Assembly (NCBI RefSeq): GCF_030813695.1
Contig: NZ_JAUSVA010000002.1
Location: 4,898,001-4,962,000 of the forward strand
Source: Kitasatospora herbaricolor
Lineage (GTDB): Bacteria; Actinomycetota; Actinomycetes; Streptomycetales; Streptomycetaceae
Direction of reading: 5' to 3'
Length of the DNA: 64,000 nt
The notes beneath the pieces are model-generated. The model did no database searches. It had not been told where the DNA came from and worked only from the letters and a program-made list of their open reading frames with translations. Numbering within the stretch: the first letter of the stretch is position 1; each line of letters begins with the position of its first letter. Made by a program: the position numbers and the translations under genes. Shown one piece after another: positions 1 to 7,817 of the stretch.

Positions 1-254
1 TGCTTCAGCAGCCTGGCCGAGGCTCTGGCGGCCTGATCGGTGACCGGCTCCACCTTGACCCGGGAGAGCGTCCGGTTCAGCCGGGCCTCGTTCACGCGCG
101 TGTGCGTGACCTCCACGATGGTGTTCGCGCCGACGACGAAGTCGGCCCCCATCGCGTGGAACACCTGAAGCATCGCCAGCACGCCGCGGTCCTGGGTGAT
201 CCACGAGGAGAGTCCCTGCGAGTCCAGCACGACCGTCTCGAAGCGCTCGGTCAC
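1..254 (-). CDS. PIN-domain toxin, VapC-like (partial, runs off the window start)
   Basis: The minus-strand frame from the GTG at 254 is open to the window edge, giving 84 codons of the N-terminal part. It begins VTERFETVVLDSQGLSSW; the VVLDSQGL segment holds the first conserved acidic residue of a PIN ribonuclease, and ANTIVEVTHTRVN supplies a second acidic position. PIN proteins of this kind are Mg-dependent RNases that cut tRNA or mRNA and are neutralised by a small partner protein. The start overlaps the stop of the preceding small gene in a GTGA arrangement, so the two are translationally coupled like vapBC. The C-terminal acidic residues lie outside the window, so activity cannot be judged. 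The pairing and motif make the call fairly secure; the substrate is unknown. Confidence 0.72.
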   Translation of the reverse strand, partial: MTERFETVVLDSQGLSSWITQDRGVLAMLQVFHAMGADFVVGANTIVEVTHTRVNEARLNRTLSRVKVEPVTDQAARASARLLK

Positions 255-484
255 GCGGCGCTCACCGAGCCCGCCGACCCGGCGGAACCGAAGATCCTGG
301 CGTGCGCCTCGGACAACTCTTCATCGCCGAACGGGCCCTGCTCGTCCTGGTGGCGGCGAAGGTCGTCCGCGAGCAGCTGGTGCCGAATCTGGCGGGCGAC
401 CGCCTCCGCGACATACCCGGAGACGTTGTCCGTGAGCTTTCTCAGCTCGTCCACCTCGCGTGGTTGCCGCCATGGGCAGAGCAC
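251..484 (-). CDS. antitoxin-like protein, partner of the PIN toxin
   Basis: A small frame of about 77 codons read from a GTG at 484. The core DELRKLTDNVSGYVAEAVARQ resembles the helical part of ribbon-helix-helix antitoxins; the acidic tail ending in EAHARIFG would cover the toxin. It overlaps the toxin start by four bases. The start is doubtful: the first residues (VLCPWRQPREV) do not look like the usual beta-strand of a ribbon-helix-helix protein, and no Shine-Dalgarno sequence precedes the GTG. Either the N terminus has been altered by a frameshift, or translation begins at a codon I cannot identify. An inverted repeat overlaps the start and is a plausible autoregulatory operator. A relative of VapB or another antitoxin class is equally possible. 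Confidence 0.6.
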   Translation of the reverse strand: MLCPWRQPREVDELRKLTDNVSGYVAEAVARQIRHQLLADDLRRHQDEQGPFGDEELSEAHARIFGSAGSAGSVSAA

Positions 485-497
485 ATACTGCGGTATG
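484..497. promoter_or_regulatory. inverted repeat, candidate toxin-antitoxin operator
   Basis: CATAC and GTATG arms are separated by TGCG. The repeat overlaps the apparent antitoxin start and lies about 40 bases upstream of the divergent oxidoreductase gene. Antitoxins usually bind palindromes at this position. Binding is inferred from place and symmetry only. Confidence 0.4.
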
Positions 498-537
498 CGC
501 CCGAGTGGCGGGATATTCGGGACGTAGGGTCGTTCCC

Positions 538-1425
538 ATGCGACTGAGCACGGTGATCCTCCCCATCCACCGGTGGAGCGAGGGACAGAAGATCTGGCGG
601 CGGGCCGAGGACCTCGGCTTCCACGCCGCCTACACCTACGACCACCTCTCCTGGCGGTCGTTCCGGGACGAGCCCTGGTTCGGGGCCGTCCCGACCCTGA
701 CGGCCGCCGCCACCGCGACCGAGCGGATCCGCCTCGGCACCCTGGTGACCTCGCCGAACTTCCGGCACCCGGTGACGCTGGCCAAGGAGCTGATCTCGCT
801 CGACGACGTCTCGGGCGGCCGGGTGACGGTCGGGATCGGGGTCGGCGGGGCCGGCTTCGACGCGACGGCGATGGGCCAGGAGGCGTGGACGCCGAAGGAG
901 CGGGCGGACCGGTTCGACGAGTTCCTGCCGCTGCTCGACAAGCTGCTCACCCAGGACGCCACCACCGAGCACGGCCGCTACTACTCGGCCGTCGAGGCCA
1001 GGAACATCCCCGGATGCGTGCAGCGGCCCCGGGTGCCGTTCTACGTGGCCGCCACCGGCCCGCGCGGGCTGAAGCTGGCCGCCGAGCACGGGCAGGGCTG
1101 GGTGACGTACGGCGACCCGCGCGGTCCGGCGGAGGTGCCGGTCGAGCAGGCACCGGCCGTGATCGAGGCTCAGCTGGCCAAGCTCGCGGCCGCCTGCGAG
1201 GCGCGCGGGCGGGACCTGGCGACGCTGGAGAAGGTGCTGCTGCAGGGCTCGACCGCCGAGCAGCCGCTCGCCTCGCTGGACGCCTTCGTCGACTGGGCCG
1301 GCCGCTACCAGGAGTTGGGCATCACGGAACTGGTCATCCACTGGCCGGTCGCGGACTCGATCTTCGCCGTCGACCCCGCGGTCTTCGAACGGATCGCCAC
1401 CGAGGGTCTCGCGCAGCTGAGCTGA
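538..1425 (+). CDS. LLM-class F420-dependent oxidoreductase
   Basis: A 295-residue luciferase-like TIM-barrel protein starting MRLSTVILPIHRW. Family marks include TYDHL near residue 40, the ATERIRLGTLVTSPNFRHP block and LISLDDVSGGRVTVGIGVGG, which is typical of flavin/F420-dependent monooxygenases and methylenetetrahydromethanopterin-reductase relatives. Such proteins move hydride between F420H2 (or FMN) and an organic substrate in the cytoplasm; the substrate is not visible. The ATG at 538 was chosen because upstream codons in frame lack family similarity and TAGGGT at 517-522 could be a -10 for a short leader. The gene diverges from the toxin-antitoxin pair and ends in a strong hairpin, so it is probably monocistronic. 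Confidence 0.85.
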   Translation: MRLSTVILPIHRWSEGQKIWRRAEDLGFHAAYTYDHLSWRSFRDEPWFGAVPTLTAAATATERIRLGTLVTSPNFRHPVTLAKELISLDDVSGGRVTVGIGVGGAGFDATAMGQEAWTPKERADRFDEFLPLLDKLLTQDATTEHGRYYSAVEARNIPGCVQRPRVPFYVAATGPRGLKLAAEHGQGWVTYGDPRGPAEVPVEQAPAVIEAQLAKLAAACEARGRDLATLEKVLLQGSTAEQPLASLDAFVDWAGRYQELGITELVIHWPVADSIFAVDPAVFERIATEGLAQLS

Positions 1426-1439
1426 CGTCCGGCCGGGGC

Positions 1440-1470
1440 GCCTGCCCGCCCGGCCCGGCGGCGGGCAGGC
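1440..1470 (+). terminator. intrinsic hairpin after the LLM oxidoreductase
   Basis: An 11-bp perfect GC stem (arms 1440-1450 and 1460-1470) with a 9-base loop starts 15 bases after the stop codon. There is no U-tract, as is common in actinobacteria. The rest of the 1426-1739 gap holds a possible promoter near 1613-1642 and no gene. Confidence 0.65.
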
Positions 1471-1612
1471 ACCCCTGGTCGGACGCCGCGGGCAGGTGCC
1501 GTGGTCAGGGCCGCGGGTACTCCCGGGACGAACGGCGGCGCATTCTCATTGCGGTTCGATCACGGCATGTCCGATTGATTGATCATTGTGTGGAGTGTGT
1601 GGGTTAACTCTG

Positions 1613-1642
1613 TTGGCGGGGGGGAGCGGCGGCTCTCATAAT
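1613..1642 (+). promoter_or_regulatory. candidate promoter of the four-paralogue operon
   Basis: TTGGCG at 1613-1618 and CATAAT at 1637-1642 are separated by 18 bases, resembling a vegetative (HrdB-type) promoter. It lies about 100 bases before the first gene of the membrane-protein operon. No transcript data are available; other elements in this AT-richer stretch (1540-1610) could serve. Confidence 0.35.
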
Positions 1643-1739
1643 TCCAGCTGACGCGCGTGGCGGTCGGTCTGGAGAGGCCTCGGGGGTGGCCTGTGGTGGG
1701 CCCGCACGCGGCCCATTCCACATGCTCTGGGGGAACCCC

Positions 1740-2717
1740 TTGTCCGCGCCCGAAAACGCGCCGCCGGCCGCTCCGGCCGACCCGCCACCCGTACCCGCAG
1801 GGGCCTGCGCACCCGAGGGGACACCCGTACCCGACGCGTCCTCCTCGGCGGCCGACGGGGCAGGACCGCAGCCCGGCCCCGCCGACGCGGCCGCCGCCCG
1901 GTCGGCCACCGCGCCCACCGACGTACCCGACCTCCCCGAGGCGGCGGCTGCCGCCGGCCGCCGGCTGCCGCGCGCCGCCGGCGTCGCGCTGACCGCGTTC
2001 GCGCTGCTCGCGGTGACCGCGACCAGCGCCGCCGTCACGGTGGTGGTCGGCCGGCCGGACGCCCGGACGGCGGTGGCGCAGGGCGCCCCGGCCCCGGCGG
2101 CGGCCCCGGCCTCGGCCACCCCGTCCGCCTCGCCGTCGCCGTCCCCGTCCCCCGTGGTGACGCTCACCGCGCCGCCCGCACCCGCGCCCAGGCCGAGCAG
2201 CACCCTGCACGGCACGGTCAACGGCGGCACGCACGGCGGCGACCTGAGGTACTTCTTCGCGCCCGTTCCGGACGGCGCCGAATCCTTCGGCCCCGCCGAC
2301 GGCTTCAAGATGAGCGACGAGGAACTCGTCGCGGAGTACGACGGCCAGAAGAACATCATGTCCGTCCTCGCGTCGTACGGGTACAAGGAATCGGCGGAAC
2401 GCTCGTACCGGACGGCCGACGGAAAGGCGAATGTCCGGATCCGGCTGATGCGGTTCTCCAGTGCGGGCAACGCCTCGGAGTTCGCCAAGGGTGCCAGCTT
2501 CTCGGAGAGCGAGAGCATCGACGTCAGCGGCGTTCCCGGGGCGCGCGGATTCCTGTTCAAGCCGGAGCAGAAGGCCTACACCGGCGCGATGGTCGGCATT
2601 GCCAGCAAGGGCGATGTGGAGTTCGAGATCACCGTCGAGGTGAAGGGCGATCCCGACAAGGCCTCGCTCGGCGACGTGATGAAGCGTCAACTCGACCGCC
2701 TGTCCTCCGGCGGCTGA
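1740..2717 (+). CDS. membrane-anchored Pro/Ala-rich protein, paralogue 1 of 4
   Basis: I do not recognise a named family. The 325-residue product has a Pro/Ala-rich N-terminal cytoplasmic region (about 1-78), one transmembrane helix (about 79-104), a Ser/Pro linker (SPSPSPSP) and a C-terminal extracytoplasmic domain. That domain contains GGDLRYFFAPVPDG, then VRIRLMRFSSAGNASEF, and ends MKRQLDRLSSGG. The same three blocks recur in the next three genes, so this is a tandem paralogue family. A TTG at 1740 was chosen because GGGGGA lies five bases upstream and because the product then begins MSAPEN, like the MS/MT starts of its siblings; an in-frame ATG at 1722 is the alternative. First gene of the operon; the surface location is inferred from the single helix. 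Confidence 0.7.
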   Translation: MSAPENAPPAAPADPPPVPAGACAPEGTPVPDASSSAADGAGPQPGPADAAAARSATAPTDVPDLPEAAAAAGRRLPRAAGVALTAFALLAVTATSAAVTVVVGRPDARTAVAQGAPAPAAAPASATPSASPSPSPSPVVTLTAPPAPAPRPSSTLHGTVNGGTHGGDLRYFFAPVPDGAESFGPADGFKMSDEELVAEYDGQKNIMSVLASYGYKESAERSYRTADGKANVRIRLMRFSSAGNASEFAKGASFSESESIDVSGVPGARGFLFKPEQKAYTGAMVGIASKGDVEFEITVEVKGDPDKASLGDVMKRQLDRLSSGG

Positions 2718-2756
2718 GCCCCGCTTCCCTCTTCTTCCACCTTCTGGAGCCACCCC

Positions 2757-3740
2757 GTGAGCACCGAACCCGTGGAGCCGTCGCCGGACGACGCGCCTCC
2801 TCCCACCGCCGTACCGCCGGGCGACCGGCCCGACGCCGCCGCACCTGCCGAAGCCGCCGCCCCCGTCGTCCCCGCGCCGCCGGTCGCGGTCAGCCCCTGG
2901 GCCGCGCCGGGATCGCCCGCCGCCGCCCCGTACGCCCACCCCGACACCGCCGAGGAGCCGGCCGCGTCCTTCGACGGCGGGCCGGTCGGCGGGCCGCCGG
3001 CCTTCGACGTCCTGGTGGCCGGCGAGGACGGGACGGGGGTGCCGGCCCGCGAGCGCAGGCCGCGTCCCGTCCTGCTGCTGACGTCCGCGCTGGTGCTCGG
3101 TCTGCTGCTGGGCGGTGGCGTCGGCTACGCGATCCAGGCCGGCCGTCCGCCGACGCCGCTGCCGCCCCTGCAGGTGGCGCTGCCCGGTTACCCGGCGGCC
3201 GTGCTCGACGCGGCGGCCGCGGCCGAGGCGGCGCCCAAGCCGCTGGCGATCGACGGCGACCTGCGCAAGCTGGTGCTGGAGCGCCCGGGGGGCACCGACG
3301 CCTGGGGCGACAACCCGGACGTGCCCAGCTGGATCACCGTCGGTGAGCTGGCCGAGCGCACCGGCAACGCGAAGCGGACGTTCGCCGACTTCAACCGGGA
3401 CGGTTTCCGCCGCGCGGCGGGCGTCGACTGGAAGCAGGGCGAGACCCGGTACCGGGTGACGCTGCTCCAGTACGGCCCGGACGACGCGGACCGGGCCCTG
3501 GCCGAGGCGCGGGGCATGCACGGCGCCGCCGCCACCAAGTTCGCCGACGGGGTCAACGGCGGCTACCAGGTCGAGTCGGAGCCGGAGAACTGGGCCGAGA
3601 GCACCGAGAAGTACTACTACGGCTCGGCCGTCGCGCGGCGCGGCACCGTGGTGATGGAGATCGAGGTCTTCGCGCCGCAGCCGGTGGACGCCGCCGCACT
3701 CAAGGATCTCGCCAAGAAGCAGTGGGAGCGGCTGGCATGA
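2757..3740 (+). CDS. membrane-anchored Pro/Ala-rich protein, paralogue 2 of 4
   Basis: A 327-residue protein with the same plan: an Ala/Pro-rich N terminus (1-100), an RERRPRP stop-transfer-like basic patch, one transmembrane helix (about 104-127) and a C-terminal domain. The family blocks are DLRKLVLERPGG, YRVTLLQYGPDDADRAL and a C terminus AKKQWERLA. Translation from the GTG at 2757 is supported by CTGGAG upstream. It follows paralogue 1 by 39 bases and its stop overlaps the start of paralogue 3 in ATGA, so the two are coupled. Function unknown. The extracytoplasmic domain may bind a ligand or a partner; nothing catalytic is visible. Confidence 0.72.
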   Translation: MSTEPVEPSPDDAPPPTAVPPGDRPDAAAPAEAAAPVVPAPPVAVSPWAAPGSPAAAPYAHPDTAEEPAASFDGGPVGGPPAFDVLVAGEDGTGVPARERRPRPVLLLTSALVLGLLLGGGVGYAIQAGRPPTPLPPLQVALPGYPAAVLDAAAAAEAAPKPLAIDGDLRKLVLERPGGTDAWGDNPDVPSWITVGELAERTGNAKRTFADFNRDGFRRAAGVDWKQGETRYRVTLLQYGPDDADRALAEARGMHGAAATKFADGVNGGYQVESEPENWAESTEKYYYGSAVARRGTVVMEIEVFAPQPVDAAALKDLAKKQWERLA

Positions 3741-4702
3741 GCGACACCACCGTGGGCCCGGTCCCGTCCGACGCGGCCGACACCCCGACCCCGACGCCCG
3801 ACCCGACCCCGACCCCGACCCCCGAGCAGGCTCGGACGCCGGACCCGACCCCCGAGCAGCCCCCGGCGGGCGACCCCGGGACCCCGGACGCCCCCGGACT
3901 CCCGTACCCCGCGCCGGGGCAGGCAGCCGTCGAACCGGCCCCGCCGGCCGCCCCGCGCGGCACCGGCAGCCGCATCCTGCGCGGCGCCGCCGCGACCGTG
4001 GCCGCCGCGCTGGTCGGCGTGGTCATCGGCGTCGGCATCATCGAGGTCCGCTACGACGACCCGGCCCCGGCGGCCGCGGCCGGTCCGGGCCCCGGTGCGG
4101 CCCCGGCCCCGGCGCCGAGCCCGACCGCCTTCGGCGCCAAGTCCAACGGCAACCACTTCGGCGGGCTGCGCGACCTGCTGCTGCCCGTCCCGGCCGGGTT
4201 CGCCCTCGGCCCGGACTACGGCAGCTACGGCAACGACACCGAGCTGACCGCCGAACAGCTGGCGGCCGAGGTCGACGAGGGCGTCAAGGACGTGCCCGCC
4301 GACAAGCGGGAGCGGGTGAAGCAGTACTGGAACGGACTGCACGTCAAGGGCACCGGGGTGCGGACCTTCAAGTCCTCGGCGGGTGATCTGGTGGTCAGCC
4401 TGAAGCTGCGCCAGTTCAACCAGCAGGAGGTGCAGAAGGAGAACGAGTACACCGCCATCTTCACCGGCGACACCGGCCTGTTCCGGACCGGCCCGGAGAT
4501 CCCGGGCCACCCCGAGGCGCACTGCTACCTGATGCCCGTCGCGCCCGGCGCCCAGATCGACTACCTGGAGTGCTCCGCCGCCGAGGGCGACCTGCTCGTC
4601 GTCATGGACGTCGAAGGTGTGGCGCAGCTGCCCAAGGACAAGATCGTCAGCCTCTTCACCGCGCAGCTGGACCGGCTCGCCAGCCCTGGAGCGTCAGCAT
4701 GA
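3737..4702 (+). CDS. membrane-anchored Pro/Thr-repeat protein, paralogue 3 of 4
   Basis: A 321-residue member of the same family. The N terminus carries a Pro-Thr repeat (TPTPTPDPTPTPTPEQ) followed by Pro-rich sequence; the transmembrane helix is about residues 81-103. The C-terminal domain has the family blocks GLRDLLLPVPAGF, LVVSLKLRQFNQQEVQ and FTAQLDRLAS, plus two cysteines (in AHCYLMP and YLECSAAEG) that could form a disulphide outside the cell; the siblings lack this pair. The ATG overlaps the stop of paralogue 2 and its own stop overlaps the start of paralogue 4. The role is unknown. Confidence 0.72.
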   Translation: MSDTTVGPVPSDAADTPTPTPDPTPTPTPEQARTPDPTPEQPPAGDPGTPDAPGLPYPAPGQAAVEPAPPAAPRGTGSRILRGAAATVAAALVGVVIGVGIIEVRYDDPAPAAAAGPGPGAAPAPAPSPTAFGAKSNGNHFGGLRDLLLPVPAGFALGPDYGSYGNDTELTAEQLAAEVDEGVKDVPADKRERVKQYWNGLHVKGTGVRTFKSSAGDLVVSLKLRQFNQQEVQKENEYTAIFTGDTGLFRTGPEIPGHPEAHCYLMPVAPGAQIDYLECSAAEGDLLVVMDVEGVAQLPKDKIVSLFTAQLDRLASPGASA

Positions 4703-5739
4703 CCGACCGCATCGCCCCGGCGGAGAACCCGCCCGGCCCGACGGAGAACCCCGCCCCGGCCGTCCCCCCACCGGGCCGGGGGAGCACCGCCCCCGCGACG
4801 GGCATCGTCCTGGAGGACGGCCCGGCGCCGGCCGCCCCGGCGGACGTCTGGGCCGCCCCCGGCCTCGCCCACGGGCCGTTCGGGCCGACCGAGACCGACG
4901 AGCAGCGCCTGCAGCGCATCCGCCGCCGGCGCCGCACCCTGGTGCGCCGCGGTGCGGCAGGACTCGTCCTGCTGATCGCGGGCACGGCGAGCGCGTACGC
5001 GGTCACCGCTCCGGACCGCACGGACATCCCCGGCCTGGCCACGCCCAAGGACGGCCGCTACACCTTCCCGGTGCTGGCGCTGCCGCCGCTGCCCTCCGGG
5101 AAGCCCGCCCCGGGCGCCCCGGGCGCCGAGCTGCGTCACGAGGCGGACCTCCGCCGCCTGGTGCTCCCCGCACCCGAGGAGGCGATCGGCGCCGCCGCAG
5201 TCAGCGCCTCGCCCACGGCCCCGCCTTCGGCCACCGCCTCCCCGGCCACGCCGGCCGCTTCGCCCGCCGCCGTCCCGGCCGGGACGGCTCCGGCCCAGTG
5301 GGCCGTCTGCGAGGACCTGGCGGCCGAGCTGGCCGAGGCGGAGACGTTGAAGTCGGACCTGATGGCGAACGCCTGCCGGGCCGGCGTCGTCCGGGAGTGG
5401 ACGGCCAAGGACGGGACGAAGACCCGGATCCGGCTGCTGCGCTTCGGCTCCCGCGCGGAGGCCTCCAACGTCTCCAACTCGCTGTGGCTGACGAGCGAGC
5501 TCAAGGGCGTGGGCAAACTGGAGCTGGAGAAGGACGCCAAGGGGCTGCCCACCACGATCGGTGTCGGCGCCCAGCTCCGGCACAACGGTGACGAGAAGAC
5601 CGGCAAGCCCGACACCACCCGGGCCGGCTACCTGCTCGCGGGCGACGTGCTGGGCCTGATCGTGATGACCAACCCGGCGGGCGTGCCGCTGCCGGCCTTC
5701 CACCAGGTCGTCCTGCTGCAGTCCGACCTGCTGGCCTGA
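4699..5739 (+). CDS. membrane-anchored Pro/Ala-rich protein, paralogue 4 of 4
   Basis: A 346-residue protein, last of the operon. Residues 1-70 are Pro-rich, RIRRRRRT marks the cytoplasmic face, and the helix spans about 83-103. The C-terminal part shows DLRRLVLPAPEEAIG, then an Ala/Pro/Ser-rich insertion (SPTAPPSATASPATPAASP), two cysteines (in WAVCEDLA and MANACRAG) and RIRLLRFGSRAEASN. It lacks the final QLDRL block, ending in VVLLQSDLLA. The start overlaps the stop of paralogue 3 (ATGA). A strong hairpin follows, so the operon ends here. Divergence between the copies suggests an old duplication with specialisation. Confidence 0.72.
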   Translation: MTDRIAPAENPPGPTENPAPAVPPPGRGSTAPATGIVLEDGPAPAAPADVWAAPGLAHGPFGPTETDEQRLQRIRRRRRTLVRRGAAGLVLLIAGTASAYAVTAPDRTDIPGLATPKDGRYTFPVLALPPLPSGKPAPGAPGAELRHEADLRRLVLPAPEEAIGAAAVSASPTAPPSATASPATPAASPAAVPAGTAPAQWAVCEDLAAELAEAETLKSDLMANACRAGVVREWTAKDGTKTRIRLLRFGSRAEASNVSNSLWLTSELKGVGKLELEKDAKGLPTTIGVGAQLRHNGDEKTGKPDTTRAGYLLAGDVLGLIVMTNPAGVPLPAFHQVVLLQSDLLA

Positions 5740-5776
5740 GGCCGGGCAGGTCCGTCCGGTCCGGTCCCCGGGCCCG

Positions 5777-5803
5777 CCCCGGGGAGTGCCGAACTCCCCG
5801 GGG
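5777..5803 (+). terminator. terminator of the four-paralogue operon
   Basis: An 11-bp perfect stem (5777-5787 with 5793-5803) and a 5-base loop lie about 40 bases after the last stop codon. No U-tract. Confidence 0.7.
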
Positions 5804-5906
5804 GCCGGCCCGGTCCGGCCCCCTAGGGGACGGGCGGGCCGTCGTCATCCCGGAGTACCGCAAAGGGTCGTCATTCCAGCCCATGTCCAGCGCGGCCCCC
5901 GGCCAC

Positions 5907-5912
5907 TACCTT
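5907..5912 (+). promoter_or_regulatory. -10 element of a probably leaderless ABC gene
   Basis: TACCTT fits the actinobacterial -10 pattern TANNNT and ends six bases before a GTG at 5919. That spacing puts the transcription start at or next to the start codon. The alternative is translation from the ATG at 5883. Confidence 0.4.
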
Positions 5913-5918
5913 GTGAGC

Positions 5919-6905
5919 GTGTCCACTGTCATCAAGACGGACGGCCTCACCAAGAGGTTCCCCCGGGTCACCGCCCTCGATCAGCTCACCGTAGAGGTGC
6001 AGCCCGGGGTGGTCGGCCTGGTCGGGGCGAACGGCGCGGGCAAGTCCACACTCATCAAGATCCTGCTCGGACTGGCTCCGGCCACCTCGGGCACCGGACA
6101 GGTCCTCGGCCTGGACATCGCCACCGAGGGATCGGCGATCCGCGAGCGGGTCGGCTACATGCCCGAGCACGACTGCCTGCCGCCCGACGTGTCGGCGACC
6201 GAGTTCGTGGTGCACATGGCCCGGATGGCCGGCCTGCCGGCCGCCGCGGCCCGCGAACGGACCGCCGACACGCTGCGCCACGTCGGCCTGTACGAGGAGC
6301 GCTACCGCCCGATGGGCGGTTACTCGACGGGCATGAAGCAGCGGGTGAAGCTGGCCCAGGCCCTGGTCCACGACCCGCAGCTGGTGCTGCTGGACGAGCC
6401 GACCAACGGCCTCGACCCGGTCGGCCGGGACGACATGCTCGCCCTGATCCGCCGGGTGCACTCCGACTTCGGCATCTCCGTCCTGGTCACCACCCACCTG
6501 CTGGGCGAGCTGGAGCGGACCTGCGACCACCTGGTGGTGATCGACGGCGGCCGGCTGCTGCGCTCCTCCTCCACCGCGTCCTTCACCGAGGCCACCCAGG
6601 TGCTCGCGGTCGAGGTCACGGACCACCCGGACGACGCCTCGTACGACGCCGCCGAGGCCGTCCGGGAGCGGCTCGCCGCCGCCGGGCTGACGGTCGGCGC
6701 GGACGGTCCCCGGGTGCTGCTGGTCGGCATCGGGAACGACGACACCTACGACACGATCCGCGACACCGTGGCCGGCCTCGGCCTCGGCCTGGTGCGGCTG
6801 GAACAGCGCCGCCACCGGGTCGCCGAGATCTTCACGGACGAGGCCCCGGCCGCCGGGCCGGCGGACGCACCCGAGGGAGGTACCGCAGATGTCGCTGCCT
6901 CCTGA
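5919..6905 (+). CDS. ABC transporter ATP-binding protein (ABC-2 type), pair 1
   Basis: A 328-residue nucleotide-binding protein. Visible motifs are Walker A GANGAGKST, signature STGMKQRVKLAQAL, Walker B LVLLDEPTNGLDP and the H-loop TTHLL. The C-terminal extension after the ATPase fold is typical of ABC-2 exporters. It energises an efflux or membrane-modifying transporter; the substrate is unknown. The GTG at 5919 is preferred because of the -10 hexamer in front of it; an ATG at 5883 adds twelve residues. The stop lies inside the permease gene that follows (17-base overlap), so the two are coupled. Downstream lies a second ATPase/permease pair of similar design. Confidence 0.88.
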   Translation: MSTVIKTDGLTKRFPRVTALDQLTVEVQPGVVGLVGANGAGKSTLIKILLGLAPATSGTGQVLGLDIATEGSAIRERVGYMPEHDCLPPDVSATEFVVHMARMAGLPAAAARERTADTLRHVGLYEERYRPMGGYSTGMKQRVKLAQALVHDPQLVLLDEPTNGLDPVGRDDMLALIRRVHSDFGISVLVTTHLLGELERTCDHLVVIDGGRLLRSSSTASFTEATQVLAVEVTDHPDDASYDAAEAVRERLAAAGLTVGADGPRVLLVGIGNDDTYDTIRDTVAGLGLGLVRLEQRRHRVAEIFTDEAPAAGPADAPEGGTADVAAS

Positions 6906-7791
6906 GACGAGGACGGCCGAGACCGGCGTCATCCACGACATCGGCTACCGCGGCTACACCGGTCCGCGCCTGGGGCGCGGCTACGCCACCCGCTCGCTGT
7001 TCACCCAGGGCCTGCGCGCCGCCTACGGGCTCGGCCGCTCCGGCCGCTCCAAGGTGCTGCCGATGCTCGTGCTGGCGGTGCTCACGCTGCCGGCCGTGGT
7101 CATCGTGGCCCTCGCGATCGTGCAGGACCGGAGCGAGCTGCCGCTGGACTACCCGAGCTACCCGAGCGCCCTCGGGCTGGTCGTCGAACTCTTCGTCGCG
7201 GCCCAGGCACCGGTGCTGATGTCCCGGGACCTGCGCTACAACACCGTCCCGCTCTACTTCTCCCGGCCGATCACCCGCGGCGACTACGTCCGCGCCAAGT
7301 TCGGCGCGATGGCCGTCGCGATGATGCTGCTGATGACCGCCCCGATGGTGGTGCTCTACCTCGGTGCGGTGCTCGGCGGGATGCCCTTCGGCCACAACAC
7401 CGCGCACTTCCTGTACGGGCTGGCGGCGGCCGTGCTGTACGCCCTGGTGTACTCGGCGGTCGGCCTGCTGATCGCGGCGAGCACGCCCCGGCGCGGTTTC
7501 GGGGTCGCGGCGATCATGGGGTTCCTGGTGGTCAGCCAGGGCATCGCGATCGTGATCCTCGGCATCGCCGGCGGCCTGGACGGCCCGGTGCCGCCGGAGT
7601 CCGCGAACTGGGTCGGCCTGCTGTCGCCGGGCTGGCTGGTGGAGGGCCTGGTCAACCGGCTCTTCGGGCTGGGCTCGGCCGGCGAGCTGCACGCCCCGGG
7701 CGCCCTCGGCGTCACCGTGTTCGCCCTGGAGGCGGCCGTCATCGTGGCCGGCTCGTACGGGCTGCTCCGGCGCCGCTACCGCGGCATCTGA
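6889..7791 (+). CDS. ABC transporter permease (ABC-2 type), pair 1
   Basis: A 300-residue integral membrane protein with about six hydrophobic segments: KVLPMLVLAVLTLPAVVIV; ALGLVVELFVAAQAPVLM; MAVAMMLLMTAPMVVLYL; FLYGLAAAVLYALVYSAVGLL; IMGFLVVSQGIAIVILGIAGG; and a last one near VFALEAAVIVAGSYGLL. VPLYFSRPITRGDYVRAK is the cytoplasmic loop typical of ABC-2 permeases. The ATG at 6889 follows GAGGGAGGT and overlaps the end of the ATPase gene. It forms the membrane half of an exporter with the upstream ATPase. The substrate cannot be told from sequence. Confidence 0.85.
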   Translation: MSLPPETRTAETGVIHDIGYRGYTGPRLGRGYATRSLFTQGLRAAYGLGRSGRSKVLPMLVLAVLTLPAVVIVALAIVQDRSELPLDYPSYPSALGLVVELFVAAQAPVLMSRDLRYNTVPLYFSRPITRGDYVRAKFGAMAVAMMLLMTAPMVVLYLGAVLGGMPFGHNTAHFLYGLAAAVLYALVYSAVGLLIAASTPRRGFGVAAIMGFLVVSQGIAIVILGIAGGLDGPVPPESANWVGLLSPGWLVEGLVNRLFGLGSAGELHAPGALGVTVFALEAAVIVAGSYGLLRRRYRGI

Positions 7792-7817
7792 CCGACCCGA
7801 CTATTCGAGAGGGCGCC

